In this document: in pieces, positions 52,225 to 63,062 of the stretch
How positions within the stretch are numbered: the first letter of the stretch is position 1
Layout of the letters: each line of letters begins with the position of its first letter
DNA from: Deltaproteobacteria bacterium
GTDB lineage: Bacteria > Desulfobacterota > Syntrophobacteria > Syntrophobacterales > Syntrophobacteraceae
Reading direction: 5' to 3'
Assembly (NCBI GenBank): GCA_021780695.1
Contig: JAJXYD010000005.1
Location: 35,813-99,812 of the forward strand
DNA: 64,000 bases
Translations under genes and position numbers: made by a program
Notes under the pieces: model-generated
Told to the model about the DNA's origin: nothing
What the model saw: the letters and a program-made list of their open reading frames with translations, nothing else
Database searches by the model: none

Positions 52225-54882
52225 TTGCCGGACGCAAAATACAAGTATCTACGATCTGATTTTGGTGAGCTTCCCGTGCGGTTGCACCACCTGGACATTT
52301 ATATAAACTTCCTTGACGACCGGGTCGAGGCGGCAAACCGGCTTAAAATGACCGCTGCCCGCGATCTCGACAGGCTCGAACTGGATGCTCGCGATCTGGA
52401 AATAGTGAGCGTTGAATGGGGCCGGGAAAAGGATTCGGACCCGGTCCCTCTCCACTATGACTACCGTACCGGCCAAAATAAACTTGTCGTAACACTGCCC
52501 GAAACTGTGCTCAAGGGGCAAACCTTCTGGGTTGGAACAAAAAGCGTATGCAGGCCTTCCGAATTTCTGCTGGAGGGGATTTATAAGGACGTAACTCCCC
52601 CCGGAGCTCCGCAGCAGTACATGTCTCAGTGCCAGCAGTGGGGTTTTCAGAGGATAATGCCCATCTTCGACGACTGTTGCGCCAAGTGCACGATGAGGAC
52701 CACTCTGGAGGGCGATGCCGCCTACACCCACCTCATAAGCAACGGCAATATCGACCGTGCCCTAAATCCCGATGGTGTTGCGGTCCAAAAGCCGGATCGG
52801 CCCGACAGAAAGGTCATTACCTTCGATAACCCGGTGCCCATGCCCCCCTATCTTTTCATCGCCTGCGCGGGCACATGGGATGTGTTAAAAGACACCCTGA
52901 CCTATGACAGTGGTCGCACGGTAAATCTGGAATACCTCGTCCCGCGCGGGCAAAGCCGCGGGGCCGAAATCCCCATGAAGATCCTAAAAAAATCGGTGCT
53001 TTGGATAAAATCCACCCAGGATTATGAATACACCGGAGATACTTACCGCACGATCTGCATGAGCAGGTCGAACTTCGGAGGGATGGAAAACGTCGGAAAC
53101 ACTACGATTGTCACCGATGCCGCCCTTATCGGCGAACACACCATGGACCAGTTTCTCTTCTACGCCCACGCCGTTATCGTTCACGAATTCGAACATAACC
53201 AGTGCGGCAGCGAAACCACCATGGAGACCCCTTTCGATGTCTGGCTAAACGAGGCCTTTACGGTCGATGTCGAAAGGCAGTTCATGGCCGATGTCTTCAA
53301 CCCGGCGGTGGCAAGGCTAAACCAGGTCGATGCCATTCGAAGCCCTCTTCTTGGCCCCCTTTCCATCGAAGATGCCGGACACGCCGGGCGCATCGTGCGC
53401 GAAGGCTTTAACGATCCCGACGAATTGATCGACGGGGTTACCTATGTTAAGGCCGCCGAGGTCATTCGAATGCTGCGACTGCTGATTGGAGACGAAAAGT
53501 TCCGGGCGGGCAAAACCCTTTACTTCACGCGCTACAGGTTTGGAAACGCTAATACCGATCAGTTCTTCGAATGTTTCGAGCAGGCTTCGGGCAGGTCCCT
53601 TTCCGAGTTCAAAAACCAATGGCTCTACAGGATAGGTTATCCGGCCGTGCGCGCGATAACCTGGTGGGACGACGGAGAGCGTACCTTCCATATCCGTTTT
53701 TCACAGCAAATCCAGGATGGAAAGCCCCCTTTTGTGATCCCGATCAGCCTTGCCCTGGTGGATGCCCGAGGTAGGGACATGCCGGGCACCGATCAGGTGT
53801 TCGAGCTAAACGAGCCTGAGGCCGAAATAACCTTTGAGGAGTTGCCGAAGGCTCCTGCTTTTGCCTCGATAAACAGGGATTACTCCTTCTACGGCACTTT
53901 TGTCGAGGATGGAGCAAGCCTGCGCACTCTTGCCGACCAGGCGAGAAAAGACCCCGACTTCTACTGCCGCGTCAATGCGATGCGCATGCTGACCGATAGG
54001 GAACGAAAGAAACTGCTTCTGGGAGAGAGTGGGCAAGTCGATCCCGCATGGCTCGGATTATACGGTGAAATCCTCTCCGATCCCTCCATTTCGCCCGCCC
54101 TTAAAACATTTTTCCTTAGAATCGACGAACAGCCCATGGACAGGGCTTACTGCGCCTGGTTTCCAGAACTTGCCGCGGCCAGAAAACACCTCATGCTGGC
54201 CGTAAACGAGCACTACGGAAGCCGGATTTTAGAGCTTTTCAACAGCCTGGACACCTATGCCCCCTGGTCGCCCGACACCCTGCTCGACGGCCTGGAAGAC
54301 AGGCAGCTGAAAAGCGTTCTGCTCGATCTTATCGCCGTAAAAGACACCGGTGAGAGTCATGCCGTTATTCTAGATTATTTGCGCCGCGCAACCATAGCCA
54401 ATGACAAGGTTTGCGCTTTGGTCGCGCTCAACCGCTCCTCGGCTCCCGAGCGGCTCGATATCCTTGAGCAAACCTACGCGAAGTGGCAGTCGTGCATAAC
54501 GGGATACGCCAATTATCTGCGTGTGATAGCCGGTGGAAACCGCCCCGACGTATTCGAACAGATTGAAAGGGAGCGTGCCCGGCCAACCTTCCAGATAACC
54601 CAGCCGACGTGGTGCAGGGCGCTTTTCCTGACCATGGCCAATAATAACGAGATGATCTGGAACGAACGGGGCATAAACTGGATTGCCGATCTCGTAATCG
54701 AACTGGCGCCCTTAAACTATACGAACTCGGCGCGGATGCTCAATACCTTTCAGCACGTGCGCAAAATGAAGCCCGGTCTCCAGACCCTTGTCACGGCGGC
54801 TCTTGAAAGGGTCGTCGCAAAGGTGTCCGACGCCACCTGTACCGCCGTGCACCGGCAGGCCAGGGCGTATCTGAACGTGTAA
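52225..54882 (+). CDS. M1-family zinc aminopeptidase
   Basis: 885 residues from TTG 52225 with GAGGAGGA upstream. GGMENVGN (the GxMEN exopeptidase motif) and HEFEHNQ with WLNEAFT downstream, giving the HEXXH-x18-E zinc site. The C-terminal 330 residues are helical, like the ERAP/PepN cap. The catalytic site is complete but the surrounding sequence (HNQCGSETTMETPFDVWLNE) departs from the usual HQWFGN pattern, so this is a divergent member. No signal peptide, so cytoplasmic. Confidence 0.85.
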   Translation: MPDAKYKYLRSDFGELPVRLHHLDIYINFLDDRVEAANRLKMTAARDLDRLELDARDLEIVSVEWGREKDSDPVPLHYDYRTGQNKLVVTLPETVLKGQTFWVGTKSVCRPSEFLLEGIYKDVTPPGAPQQYMSQCQQWGFQRIMPIFDDCCAKCTMRTTLEGDAAYTHLISNGNIDRALNPDGVAVQKPDRPDRKVITFDNPVPMPPYLFIACAGTWDVLKDTLTYDSGRTVNLEYLVPRGQSRGAEIPMKILKKSVLWIKSTQDYEYTGDTYRTICMSRSNFGGMENVGNTTIVTDAALIGEHTMDQFLFYAHAVIVHEFEHNQCGSETTMETPFDVWLNEAFTVDVERQFMADVFNPAVARLNQVDAIRSPLLGPLSIEDAGHAGRIVREGFNDPDELIDGVTYVKAAEVIRMLRLLIGDEKFRAGKTLYFTRYRFGNANTDQFFECFEQASGRSLSEFKNQWLYRIGYPAVRAITWWDDGERTFHIRFSQQIQDGKPPFVIPISLALVDARGRDMPGTDQVFELNEPEAEITFEELPKAPAFASINRDYSFYGTFVEDGASLRTLADQARKDPDFYCRVNAMRMLTDRERKKLLLGESGQVDPAWLGLYGEILSDPSISPALKTFFLRIDEQPMDRAYCAWFPELAAARKHLMLAVNEHYGSRILELFNSLDTYAPWSPDTLLDGLEDRQLKSVLLDLIAVKDTGESHAVILDYLRRATIANDKVCALVALNRSSAPERLDILEQTYAKWQSCITGYANYLRVIAGGNRPDVFEQIERERARPTFQITQPTWCRALFLTMANNNEMIWNERGINWIADLVIELAPLNYTNSARMLNTFQHVRKMKPGLQTLVTAALERVVAKVSDATCTAVHRQARAYLNV

Positions 54883-55470
54883 CGGCCAAAAACTCGGCTT
54901 CCCATGCCGGGTGCAAGGAGCTAAAGCGGCGGCGGGCGGACTTGTATATCCGCTCGCCTGCCTCCCTGGAAATTCCCCCTCCCCCTGATACGTCGCACAG
55001 CCTTTGATTGCTACCCTCGGATTTAAATCAGCCCCGTTACATATACCAATTGCGCGTTGGAAACTTTAGAGATAGATTATTACGCTCAATACCCCGTGTA
55101 CGCCATGTGATGTGTCCCGAACGCCCGGAGGATTAAATCCCGGGATGTGGTGGAAAAAAGCTTTCCGGGCCTGACCACCCTTTTTATTCACAGGATTCGA
55201 AGGGGGGGCAAAACTTTGAGCAAGAAAAATTCCATCTCGCATTTTTCGTCCTGCCGGAATGAAAGCCTTGCGGCTTTCGAAAAGCACCTGACCCAAAAGG
55301 GCCGCTTCGAAAAGATAGTTCCAGTTTAAAGCTCCACCATACATGCGTCGGGTTTCTTCTGCGGGGAGGATCTCCCAAAAGGGTCCTCATCTTGGCGGGT
55401 TCCAGGAAAACGACCTCTATGCATCCGCCGATTCCATGTCTTGAGCCGCTCTTTTTCCGAAAGGAAGGTT
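54883..55470. other. Gene-free region upstream of cas3
   Basis: About 590 bp. A 10-bp hairpin with one G-U pair lies at 54931-54958, without a T-run. A small frame (55147-55329, ending FEKHLTQKGRFEKIVPV) has no ribosome site and no known relatives. The cas promoter is presumably here but no good boxes were found. Confidence 0.45.
54931..54958 (+). terminator. GC-rich hairpin after the aminopeptidase gene
   Basis: GGCGGGCGGA pairs with TCCGCTCGCC around an 8-nt loop. There is no T-run, so it may only protect the 3' end or be a Rho-type context. Confidence 0.35.
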
Positions 55471-57792
55471 ATGAACGACGGGTATCTGGCGCACAGCGCA
55501 AACAAGGTTGGAGACTGCCACCGGTTGTTGGAGCATCTTGTTTCGGTCGCCAAAAATGCGAAAGATTTTGCCCGGAATGCGAAGTGGGCCGATGAGGCCC
55601 TGCTGGCCGGTCTGCTCCACGACCTTGGCAAGTATGCCGATTCGTTCCAGGCGCGGTTGCGCGGTGAGGCTTCCGGGCTTGACCATTGGTCGGCGGGGGC
55701 CTGGGTATCGCTTAAAGACCTTCATGCCGTCGCTGCCTCATTGGCCATACAGGGGCACCACGTTGGATTGCAAAAAGGAAGCCTAATCTCACTCCGAGAC
55801 TTGAACCCGGCCAGTCTTACCCATCAACACCCTTTAAATCTTAAGCTGAGCGATCCCGATATCGGCAATCTGTTGGCGCGGGCAAACAGTGACGGCCTAA
55901 ACTTTACAAAACCCCGGGCTGTCGCGGTAAATCCTCGTGAGGGTTTTACAAACCCCGTTGCCGCCATGCTTGACGTGCGGATGCTTTTTTCTTGTCTTAC
56001 CGATGCCGATTTTCTCGATACGGAGGCCCATTTCGAGGGAGATAAGCGGGGAAAGCGTTACCGAGAAGCAGGCCAGGAGCTAAATGCCGTTGCGGCTCTT
56101 GTTGCGTTGGAAGCCTTCATGTCGGCTAAGATCCGCTGTTCGAGCAAAGCGGATAAGCCCGTACTCGATGCCCGGAATTGCCTGTGGGAAATGGCGGGTA
56201 AAGCAGCGGGCATGCAACCGGGGCTGTTTACGCTGACCGCGCCGACAGGCAGCGGCAAGACCCTGGCAATGCTTCGCTTCGCTCTTGAACATGCGGCAAA
56301 AAACAGCCTCAAGCGGGTCATTCTAGCCGTGCCGTTTCTGTCGATCATCGAACAAACCGCCGAGATTTATCGGGCCGTCTTTCAAGCGTTTCCGGACAAT
56401 TTCGTACTTGAGCATCACAGCCTGGCGGGTCTTGGAGTTGAAGAGGCAAAGCAGGATGCCGAGGCTGCCAACGAACAGGCGCGCCGACTTCTATCGGAAA
56501 ATTGGGATGCTCCCATCATCGTCACGACGAATGTGCAGCTTCTCGAATCGCTTTTCTCCAACCGGCCTTCGGCCTGCCGAAAGCTCCACAATCTGATGGA
56601 GTCCGTCATTATGTTCGACGAGGCTCAGACCTTGCCTCAATCTCTTGTGGTGCCGACATTGGCTGCCCTCTCTCATCTTTGTCGGACTTACCGGACTACG
56701 GTTCTTTTCGCCACGGCTACGCAACCCGCCTTCGATGCGCTGGAAAACGGTGTTTCCAGGCTTGTCCCCTCCGGATGGCGCACAATCGAGGCCGCGCCCG
56801 ACCATGCCCGTTTATACGATGCGCTTCGCCGCTACGAGGTGCGATGGCCGCAGGCCGGAGAGGTTAAGGAATGGACGGCCCTGGCGACGGAGCTTGGAAA
56901 GGAGGAGCGCGTGCTTTGCGTCGTTAACCTCAAAAGCCATGCCGGGGCGCTTCTCGAAGAGCTAAAACATGACGAGGCCATTTTCCATCTCTCCACCAAC
57001 CTGTGCGCCTTGCACCGCAGCGCCGTTTTAAGTGAGGTCCGCGCCCGGCTTAAGGCGGGCCGGCCGTGCCGGTTGGTTTCCACTCAGTGCGTGGAGGCAG
57101 GCGTTGATGTCGATTTCCCCGTGGTCTATCGAGCACTGGCTCCGCTCGATGCCATCGCTCAAGCCGCTGGACGCTGCAACCGCGAAGGACGTCTGACAGG
57201 CACCAACGGCCAACCGAAGATGGGAGAGGTGCGGGTGTTCGAGCCCGCCGTCGCTGGCGACAGCCGGAAACGCTACCCGACCAGGGCCTATTTTCAGGCC
57301 GCGGAGGTGACGAGAACCATGCTCATCCTGGCTGGAAAAGAGGGACTCGATCTGAACGAGCCCTCGGTGTTCCGCGATTACTACCATCGGCTCTACGACC
57401 TGAGCAAGCCTGAAACTCAGAATCGGGAGCTTGACGAGGCAATCAAGGAAGTCGATTTCGTTCGCGTGGCCAAGGAATATCGTCTGATCGCTCATGACGC
57501 CGTCCAGGTATTGGTCCCCTACGGCAAATGCATCGAAAAGTTCCAAGAACTGCGCCGGGCGCAGGAAGACGGGATAAACGCTAAGTGGATAAGACGCGCC
57601 CGGGGGGTGGCTGTAAGCGTCTATCGGCCGCCGAGCGATCATCCCGCGTGGGAGATCTTAATTCCCGCAAAACTTTGTTACGGGCGGGGGAGCTCCGATG
57701 AATGGTTCATCCTGGAAGACCCCAAGGGAGAGTTCTACGATGATGTCTTCGGGCTGCGGCTGCCCCAGTCGCAGCAGATAATGATCGGGTGA
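55471..57792 (+). CDS. cas3: CRISPR-associated helicase/nuclease Cas3 (type I-C)
   Basis: 773 residues from ATG 55471, which has GGAAGG just upstream; the frame extends to 55441. The N-terminal HD nuclease shows LAHSANK and LLHDLGKYADSF (about residue 50). The SF2 helicase shows Walker A TAPTGSGKT (about 259), MFDEAQTLP (about 383) and, at motifs V-VI, QCVEAGVDVDFP and AAGRCNREG. It unwinds and degrades target DNA after Cascade binding. First gene of the I-C operon. Confidence 0.95.
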   Translation: MNDGYLAHSANKVGDCHRLLEHLVSVAKNAKDFARNAKWADEALLAGLLHDLGKYADSFQARLRGEASGLDHWSAGAWVSLKDLHAVAASLAIQGHHVGLQKGSLISLRDLNPASLTHQHPLNLKLSDPDIGNLLARANSDGLNFTKPRAVAVNPREGFTNPVAAMLDVRMLFSCLTDADFLDTEAHFEGDKRGKRYREAGQELNAVAALVALEAFMSAKIRCSSKADKPVLDARNCLWEMAGKAAGMQPGLFTLTAPTGSGKTLAMLRFALEHAAKNSLKRVILAVPFLSIIEQTAEIYRAVFQAFPDNFVLEHHSLAGLGVEEAKQDAEAANEQARRLLSENWDAPIIVTTNVQLLESLFSNRPSACRKLHNLMESVIMFDEAQTLPQSLVVPTLAALSHLCRTYRTTVLFATATQPAFDALENGVSRLVPSGWRTIEAAPDHARLYDALRRYEVRWPQAGEVKEWTALATELGKEERVLCVVNLKSHAGALLEELKHDEAIFHLSTNLCALHRSAVLSEVRARLKAGRPCRLVSTQCVEAGVDVDFPVVYRALAPLDAIAQAAGRCNREGRLTGTNGQPKMGEVRVFEPAVAGDSRKRYPTRAYFQAAEVTRTMLILAGKEGLDLNEPSVFRDYYHRLYDLSKPETQNRELDEAIKEVDFVRVAKEYRLIAHDAVQVLVPYGKCIEKFQELRRAQEDGINAKWIRRARGVAVSVYRPPSDHPAWEILIPAKLCYGRGSSDEWFILEDPKGEFYDDVFGLRLPQSQQIMIG

Positions 57793-57806
57793 AGAAAGGA
57801 GGACGA

Positions 57807-58577
57807 ATGAGTGACACAAAACCCCATATACTGGAAGTCTGGGGCGATTTTGCCTGTTTCACCAGGCCGGAAATGAAGGTCGAGCGCTTCAGCTATCCGG
57901 TCATCACCCCCTCTGCGGCAAGAGGGATATTCGACGCCGTTTACTGGGAAGGAATCCGTGACGCCCAGGGCATCCGCCCCTATTTTTTCTGGCAGGTCGA
58001 AAGGATCGAGTTGCTGGAAATGCCCAGGTACATCGGACTGCGCCGAAACGAAGTCAAGGATCGAGTCCCCTCCGAGAGGACTCTCAAAGCATGGATCGAG
58101 GGGAGGGAACACCCTGAGCCGCTTTGGGCCGATGGCGGTAAGGAGGAGCTTGGAACCGACCAGAAAGGGCGCACCCAGCGCCAGACCATGGCCCTCAAGA
58201 ATGTTCGCTACCGTCTAACTGCGCGGATTATTCCCAAAAAACAGTTCTCCGCACCGCAACATGTCAACAAGTTTAACGATATTTTCGAGCGCAGGGCAAG
58301 ACAGGGAAAGTGCTTTCAGCAACCCTTCCTTGGCTGCAGCGAGTTTCCCGCCTTCTTCGAGTATGTGCAACCGGCCGGGCAAGCATCCATAAAACCGGTC
58401 CCGTTTGACGGGCACATCGGATGGATGCTCTACGATGTCTTTGATCTGCGCCGTGAGGTGGTGCGCGACGATACGCCGTTTATCTCCCTCTTCGACGCAA
58501 CGGTCAAGGCGGGCGTGCTCGAGGTTCCCCCCTTCGGGAGTCCTGAGGTGCGAAAGCCGGAAAGGAAGAGCCCCTGA
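57807..58577 (+). CDS. cas5c: Cas5c (Cas5d), crRNA-processing subunit of type I-C Cascade
   Basis: 256 residues from ATG 57807, with AAAGGAGG upstream. EVWGDFACFTRPEMKVERFS and SYPVITPSAARGIFDAVYWE are family motifs. In type I-C, Cas5c replaces Cas6 and cuts the pre-crRNA at the repeat stem. It overlaps cas8c by 1 bp. Confidence 0.95.
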   Translation: MSDTKPHILEVWGDFACFTRPEMKVERFSYPVITPSAARGIFDAVYWEGIRDAQGIRPYFFWQVERIELLEMPRYIGLRRNEVKDRVPSERTLKAWIEGREHPEPLWADGGKEELGTDQKGRTQRQTMALKNVRYRLTARIIPKKQFSAPQHVNKFNDIFERRARQGKCFQQPFLGCSEFPAFFEYVQPAGQASIKPVPFDGHIGWMLYDVFDLRREVVRDDTPFISLFDATVKAGVLEVPPFGSPEVRKPERKSP

Positions 58578-60406
58578 TGCTGACTGAACTTGTTCGTTAC
58601 GCCGGGATATACATGCCGGATTCGGAACCCGGCTTTACCACTCGCACAGTGCGCTGGCTGGTTGAACTCGACCGGGAGGGCCGGTTTATAAATGTTTTGC
58701 CTCTTGGAGACGACAAAGGAGAGCAGACCCCCAAGTGTCCGGAAATGCACAACATGAATGCCGGAGGCCGCGCCCATTTTCTCGTGGAAACCCTTCAGAC
58801 GGTCGCCTTGCTCTGCAAACCAAACGAAGATCCCAAAAAGCTTGCGGGATCGAAAGAAAAGCATGCCTTCTTTAAGGCTATGGCGCGACTGGCCTCGGTT
58901 GCGGCTTCGTCGGTTAAACCGCTTACCCTGTTTCTGGATAAGCCGGAACAAATAGAACAGTTGCGCGAGCGTCTGGTGGCCGAAAAAGCCAAGCCCACCG
59001 ACTGGCTGTGCTGGCGGCTGGACGGTACCGACCCGCTCCAACAGGCAGAGGTCCTGAATTGGTGGCGAACCTGGCGAGAGGCCGACCAGAAAAGTGAAAG
59101 GAGGTCGGAAAAACCCAAAAGGGGTAACCCCGCGCCCCAAAACAATGCTGAGATCAAGGCTTCCGGCATGGTTTGCTTCCTGACCGGGGAAACATTGGCG
59201 CCCCTTTCCACCCAGCCAAAAATTACCGGTCTTTCCGGTGTCGGCGGATTGGGTACCGGAGATGTTCTGGCTGGTTTCGACAAGACCGCGTTTTGTTCCT
59301 TCGGGTTGGAGCAGGCGAGCAATGCCGCCATGGGGGAGAAGCCGGTCCGTGAATATGTGGATGCGCTTAACGATCTCATAAAAAATCACTCCCGTAAATT
59401 GGCCAATACGCTCGTTGTACACTGGTTCGATGAGGCCCTGAAGCCTGAGGAAGATCCTCTGGATTTTCTTTATGAGCCCCCGGAACTTACCGAAGCGGTT
59501 GCCTACGCCTCTGCACGCCAAATCCTTGAATCCCTGCGTAGCGGGCAGCGCCCGCTGCCGGCCAACAACCGCTTCCATGCCCTGACTCTTTCCGGTGCGG
59601 CCGGGCGGGTAATGGTGCGTGACTGGATGGAGGGCAGCTTCGAGGAACTGGTCGCCAAAATCGAACAATGGTTTTCGGATCTGGAGATTGTTGCCAGAGA
59701 CGGCGACAAGACCGCGCCCGCCCCCAAGTTCCTGGCGGTGTGCGGCGCCATCATGCGCGTCTTGAAAGACCATCCCGCGCCTGCCCCCAAGTTCCTGGCG
59801 GTGTGCAGCGCCATCATGCGCGACTTGAAAGACCTTCCCGCGCCAACGGCAACGACTTTGTGGCGGGTCGCCCTGGCGGGGCTGCCGATACCGCGGCTGT
59901 TTATCGCCCAGGCGCTGGCCCGCTTTCGCGCCGACCTCATTAAGAACAAGCCATTTTGCCATGCCCGAATGGGTTTGATGAAAGCATACTTTATCCGCAG
60001 AGGAGGAGATCACAACATGAGTGCGTACCTCAACAAGGAACACCCCGAGCCTGCCTACCAGTGCGGGCGCCTTCTGGCAGTGCTGGCCAGTCTTCAGCGC
60101 GCCGCTCTTGGCGATGTCGGCGCCGGCGTCGTGCAACGCTACTATGTGGCCGCGAGCCAGACCCCCGGGCTTGCCCTCGGCCGGATTTTGGGCAACGCTA
60201 AAAACCACCTCAACAAACTGGAGGCCGGGCTTGCCTTCTGGTACGAAGAAAATATTGCCGAGATCATGAGCCATTTTAAGGATCGTATTCCCACGACCCT
60301 CGATCTGGAAGGTCAAAGTCTTTTCGCCCTCGGCTACTACCAGCAGATTGCCGCCAACCGGGCAGGCAAGAAGAATAACAATGACGATACCAAAGGAGCG
60401 AAATAA
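58577..60406 (+). CDS. cas8c: Cas8c (Csd1), large subunit of type I-C Cascade
   Basis: 609 residues. N-terminus [19 protein letters not shown] and later [36 protein letters not shown] fit Csd1. It recognises the PAM and helps hold the crRNA-target duplex. Between residues 380 and 421 there is an in-frame tandem duplication of 21 residues ([21 protein letters not shown] repeated with four base changes). The gene is overlapped by a long antisense frame without coding support. Confidence 0.93.
   Translation: MLTELVRYAGIYMPDSEPGFTTRTVRWLVELDREGRFINVLPLGDDKGEQTPKCPEMHNMNAGGRAHFLVETLQTVALLCKPNEDPKKLAGSKEKHAFFKAMARLASVAASSVKPLTLFLDKPEQIEQLRERLVAEKAKPTDWLCWRLDGTDPLQQAEVLNWWRTWREADQKSERRSEKPKRGNPAPQNNAEIKASGMVCFLTGETLAPLSTQPKITGLSGVGGLGTGDVLAGFDKTAFCSFGLEQASNAAMGEKPVREYVDALNDLIKNHSRKLANTLVVHWFDEALKPEEDPLDFLYEPPELTEAVAYASARQILESLRSGQRPLPANNRFHALTLSGAAGRVMVRDWMEGSFEELVAKIEQWFSDLEIVARDGDKTAPAPKFLAVCGAIMRVLKDHPAPAPKFLAVCSAIMRDLKDLPAPTATTLWRVALAGLPIPRLFIAQALARFRADLIKNKPFCHARMGLMKAYFIRRGGDHNMSAYLNKEHPEPAYQCGRLLAVLASLQRAALGDVGAGVVQRYYVAASQTPGLALGRILGNAKNHLNKLEAGLAFWYEENIAEIMSHFKDRIPTTLDLEGQSLFALGYYQQIAANRAGKKNNNDDTKGAK
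59714..59839 (+). repeat. 63-bp tandem duplication inside cas8c
   Basis: Copies at 59714-59776 and 59777-59839 differ at four of 63 positions and keep the reading frame. The low divergence points to a fairly recent event. Confidence 0.9.
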
Positions 60407-61356
60407 TGAGCATCCAGAACCGTTATGAATTTCTCTTCCTCTTTGACTGCGAAAACGGCAACCCCAACGGAGACCCGGATGCCGGCAACAGCCCGCGCAT
60501 AGACCCGGAGGATATGCACGGTCTTGTCTCGGACGTGGCCCTTAAACGGCGCGTGCGCAACTTTGTCCAGGACAAGTTCGGATGCGACATAGCCACTGCC
60601 GCCCCTAATGCCGTGTACGTGCAGCATTCCAGCAACCTCAATAAGTATATAACCAGGGCTCACCAGGAAACCGATGGGAAACCGGAGGGAGGAGGCAATC
60701 GAAATCAAGTGGCAAATGCCCGCGATTGGATGTGCAAAACTTTTTTCGATGTCCGTTCCTTTGGCGCCGTAATGAGCACCGGAGCAAACGCCGGACAGGT
60801 CAGAGGACCGGTCCAGTTCACTTTTGCCCGTTCGGTCGATCCCATCCTGCCCCTGGAAGCCTCCATTACCCGCATGGCGGTGGCCGAGAAAGTCTCCGGC
60901 GCCAAATCCTATGAAGACTATCTGAAATGGGAAAGCGAGCAGGAAGAGGATAAACTTCGCACCATGGGGCGTAAGGCCCTCATTCCTTACGGTCTCTATG
61001 TGGCCAAAGGTTTCATCAGCGCAAATCTGGCAAAAGGGACCGGTTTTTCCGAAAACGATTTGACCTGTTTGTGGGAAGCCCTGCTCAATATGTACGACCA
61101 TGACCGTTCCGCCAGTAAGGGGATGATGTCGTGCCGCGGCCTCTATGTGTTTAAACATGTCGGAACCGACAGCGATCCCAAGCAGCGGGTTAAGCAGGCC
61201 ATGCTCGGCTGTGCCCCGGCCCACAAGTTGCTCGACAAGGGCGCCATTGTCGAGATAGTCAGAAAATCGGCTGACTCCGCCCGCTGCTTTTCGGACTATG
61301 AGGTCATTATCCACAAAGAGCGGTTGCCCGCCGGCGTTGAACTGCTGGTGCTGTGA
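60406..61356 (+). CDS. cas7c: Cas7c (Csd2), backbone subunit of type I-C Cascade
   Basis: 316 residues; its ATG overlaps the cas8c stop (TAATG). [20 protein letters not shown] and [20 protein letters not shown] are diagnostic. Copies of this protein form the crRNA-bound filament. The stop overlaps the cas4 start. Confidence 0.96.
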   Translation: MSIQNRYEFLFLFDCENGNPNGDPDAGNSPRIDPEDMHGLVSDVALKRRVRNFVQDKFGCDIATAAPNAVYVQHSSNLNKYITRAHQETDGKPEGGGNRNQVANARDWMCKTFFDVRSFGAVMSTGANAGQVRGPVQFTFARSVDPILPLEASITRMAVAEKVSGAKSYEDYLKWESEQEEDKLRTMGRKALIPYGLYVAKGFISANLAKGTGFSENDLTCLWEALLNMYDHDRSASKGMMSCRGLYVFKHVGTDSDPKQRVKQAMLGCAPAHKLLDKGAIVEIVRKSADSARCFSDYEVIIHKERLPAGVELLVL

Positions 61357-61991
61357 GCGCCTTGGGGAAAGACGGCGTGGAGACGATCGCGGTCTCCGCG
61401 CTCAACCAATATACCTACTGTCCCCGTCGGTGCGCCCTGATCTTCATGGATGGTGAGTTCGAAGACAACATCCATACTCTGCGGGGTACCGATGAGCATG
61501 ACGTGGCCGATCGCTCCTTTCATGTCTGTGCCACCGAGGGAGTGCGTCTCGAGTATGCCCTGCCGATCTGGTCCACTCGCCTCGGGCTTTCAGGGCGCTG
61601 CGACGTTGTGGAGTTTCACCCGGACGCAACGGTCTACCCGGTGGAGTATAAGCACGGGAAAAAGCAGAGGTGGCTAAACGACGATCTGCAGTTGACCGCC
61701 CAGGCGCTTTGCCTTGAGGAGATGCTCAACATTGGCATAGAGCGCGGGGCTATTTTCCACAGGGGCTCGCAGCGACGCCGGGAGGTGGAGTTTATTCCCG
61801 GTTTGCGCGCGGAATTGGAAAAAGCTGTTAGTGCAATCCGGAGTATGCTGGCCGCCGGCCTCCTGCCCCCGCCCCTGAACAACCAACGCTGCCCGCAATG
61901 TTCGCTAAAAAACGTCTGCCTCCCCTCTGTGGTCGTCGCCAAGGAGAGAAACCGAAAAGCCGCGAGGCAATTATTCGAGGTAAAACCATGA
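61353..61991 (+). CDS. cas4: Cas4, RecB-like nuclease for spacer acquisition
   Basis: 212 residues from GTG 61353. Cys ligands in [11 protein letters not shown] and [13 protein letters not shown] bind an iron-sulfur cluster; the nuclease core has SGRCDVVEF and VEYKHGK. Cas4 trims prespacers and sets PAM orientation with Cas1-Cas2. Overlaps cas1 by 4 bp. Confidence 0.95.
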   Translation: MSALGKDGVETIAVSALNQYTYCPRRCALIFMDGEFEDNIHTLRGTDEHDVADRSFHVCATEGVRLEYALPIWSTRLGLSGRCDVVEFHPDATVYPVEYKHGKKQRWLNDDLQLTAQALCLEEMLNIGIERGAIFHRGSQRRREVEFIPGLRAELEKAVSAIRSMLAAGLLPPPLNNQRCPQCSLKNVCLPSVVVAKERNRKAARQLFEVKP

Positions 61992-63022
61992 AACAACTCC
62001 TCAACACGCTCTACGTCATGACCCAGGGGGCCTACCTCTCGCTCGATCACGAGACCGTAAGGGTTGAGGTGGGTGGCGAATTGAAGATGCAGGCGCCTCT
62101 GCATCATATTGGCTCCGTGGTTGCCATGGGAAATGTCCTGATAAGTCCGTTTCTTCTTGGAAAGTGCGCCGAGGAGGGGAGGGCTGTGGTGATCCTTGAC
62201 CGCAATGGCCGCTACAAGTGCCGCATGGTCGGCAAGACTACGGGAAATGTTCTCCTGCGCCAGGCTCAGTATAAGGCGGTTCAGGACCAGACCGTGGCGA
62301 CCGCTTTGGCTGCGGCCATTACCGCCGCCAAGGTCAAGAACGGTCGTAACGTCCTGATGCGAAGCGCTCGCGAGGTCCAATCGGCTGACGAAGAGGCTCT
62401 TCTGCGAAAATCCGCCGATAGGCATGCCCATGCGCTGCGTACTCTGAAGGAACCCCGCGATGTCGACCATGTCCGAGGTCTGGAGGGGGAGGCAGCCGCC
62501 GCGTATTTCGCAGTTTTCCCGCTCATGATCAAACCATCCGAGCGGGACGGCCTGCCGATGAAAGGACGCAGCCGCCGTCCGCCTCTTGACCCGGTTAACG
62601 CGCTGCTCTCCTTTCTTTACACTCTGCTCTTAAACGACTGTATCAGTGCCCTCGAGGCGGTCGGGTTGGATCCTCAGATGGGATTTTTGCATGTGCCCCG
62701 CCCCGGCAGGCCTTCCCTCGGGTTGGACCTGATGGAAGAGTTTCGCGCTTTCTGGGCGGATCGCCTTGCCGTCACTCTGATCAACCGCAGGCAAATCACC
62801 AAGGAAGACTTCGAGCCGCGACCCGGCGGAGCCGTCTATCTCAGTGAAAAAGGGCGTAAAGAGGTGATAACCGCCTGGCAGAAGCGTAAACAGGAGGAGC
62901 AGGACCATCCGCTTATGGAGGAAAAATCTCCCATCGGCTTGTTACCTCACCTCCAGGCTCGTTTGTTGGCCCGGTATTTGCGCCGCGACCTGGAAACCTA
63001 CTTACCCTATATCCATCCTTGA
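61988..63022 (+). CDS. cas1: Cas1 integrase
   Basis: 344 residues from ATG 61988; the frame upstream is a shadow of cas4. LYVMTQGAYLSLDHETVRVE, GLEGEAAAAYF with the metal-binding Glu, DPVNALLSFLYTLLLNDC and the His/Asp region GFLHVPRPGRPSLGLDLMEEF. It inserts new spacers at the leader end with Cas2. Confidence 0.96.
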   Translation: MKQLLNTLYVMTQGAYLSLDHETVRVEVGGELKMQAPLHHIGSVVAMGNVLISPFLLGKCAEEGRAVVILDRNGRYKCRMVGKTTGNVLLRQAQYKAVQDQTVATALAAAITAAKVKNGRNVLMRSAREVQSADEEALLRKSADRHAHALRTLKEPRDVDHVRGLEGEAAAAYFAVFPLMIKPSERDGLPMKGRSRRPPLDPVNALLSFLYTLLLNDCISALEAVGLDPQMGFLHVPRPGRPSLGLDLMEEFRAFWADRLAVTLINRRQITKEDFEPRPGGAVYLSEKGRKEVITAWQKRKQEEQDHPLMEEKSPIGLLPHLQARLLARYLRRDLETYLPYIHP

Positions 63023-63062
63023 AGGAGTTGCGCGGCTGCGGGCGTCTTCGCGGGAGGTATAA

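Noticed and set aside
55147..55329. 60-codon frame upstream of cas3
   Set aside because: GTG start without a ribosome site; no recognisable family; both strands are open by chance.
58430..60316. Long antisense open frame opposite cas8c (628 codons)
   Set aside because: The plus-strand frame has Csd1 motifs and is coupled to cas5c and cas7c by overlapping starts. The antisense frame has no ribosome site or recognisable domain and follows from codon bias.
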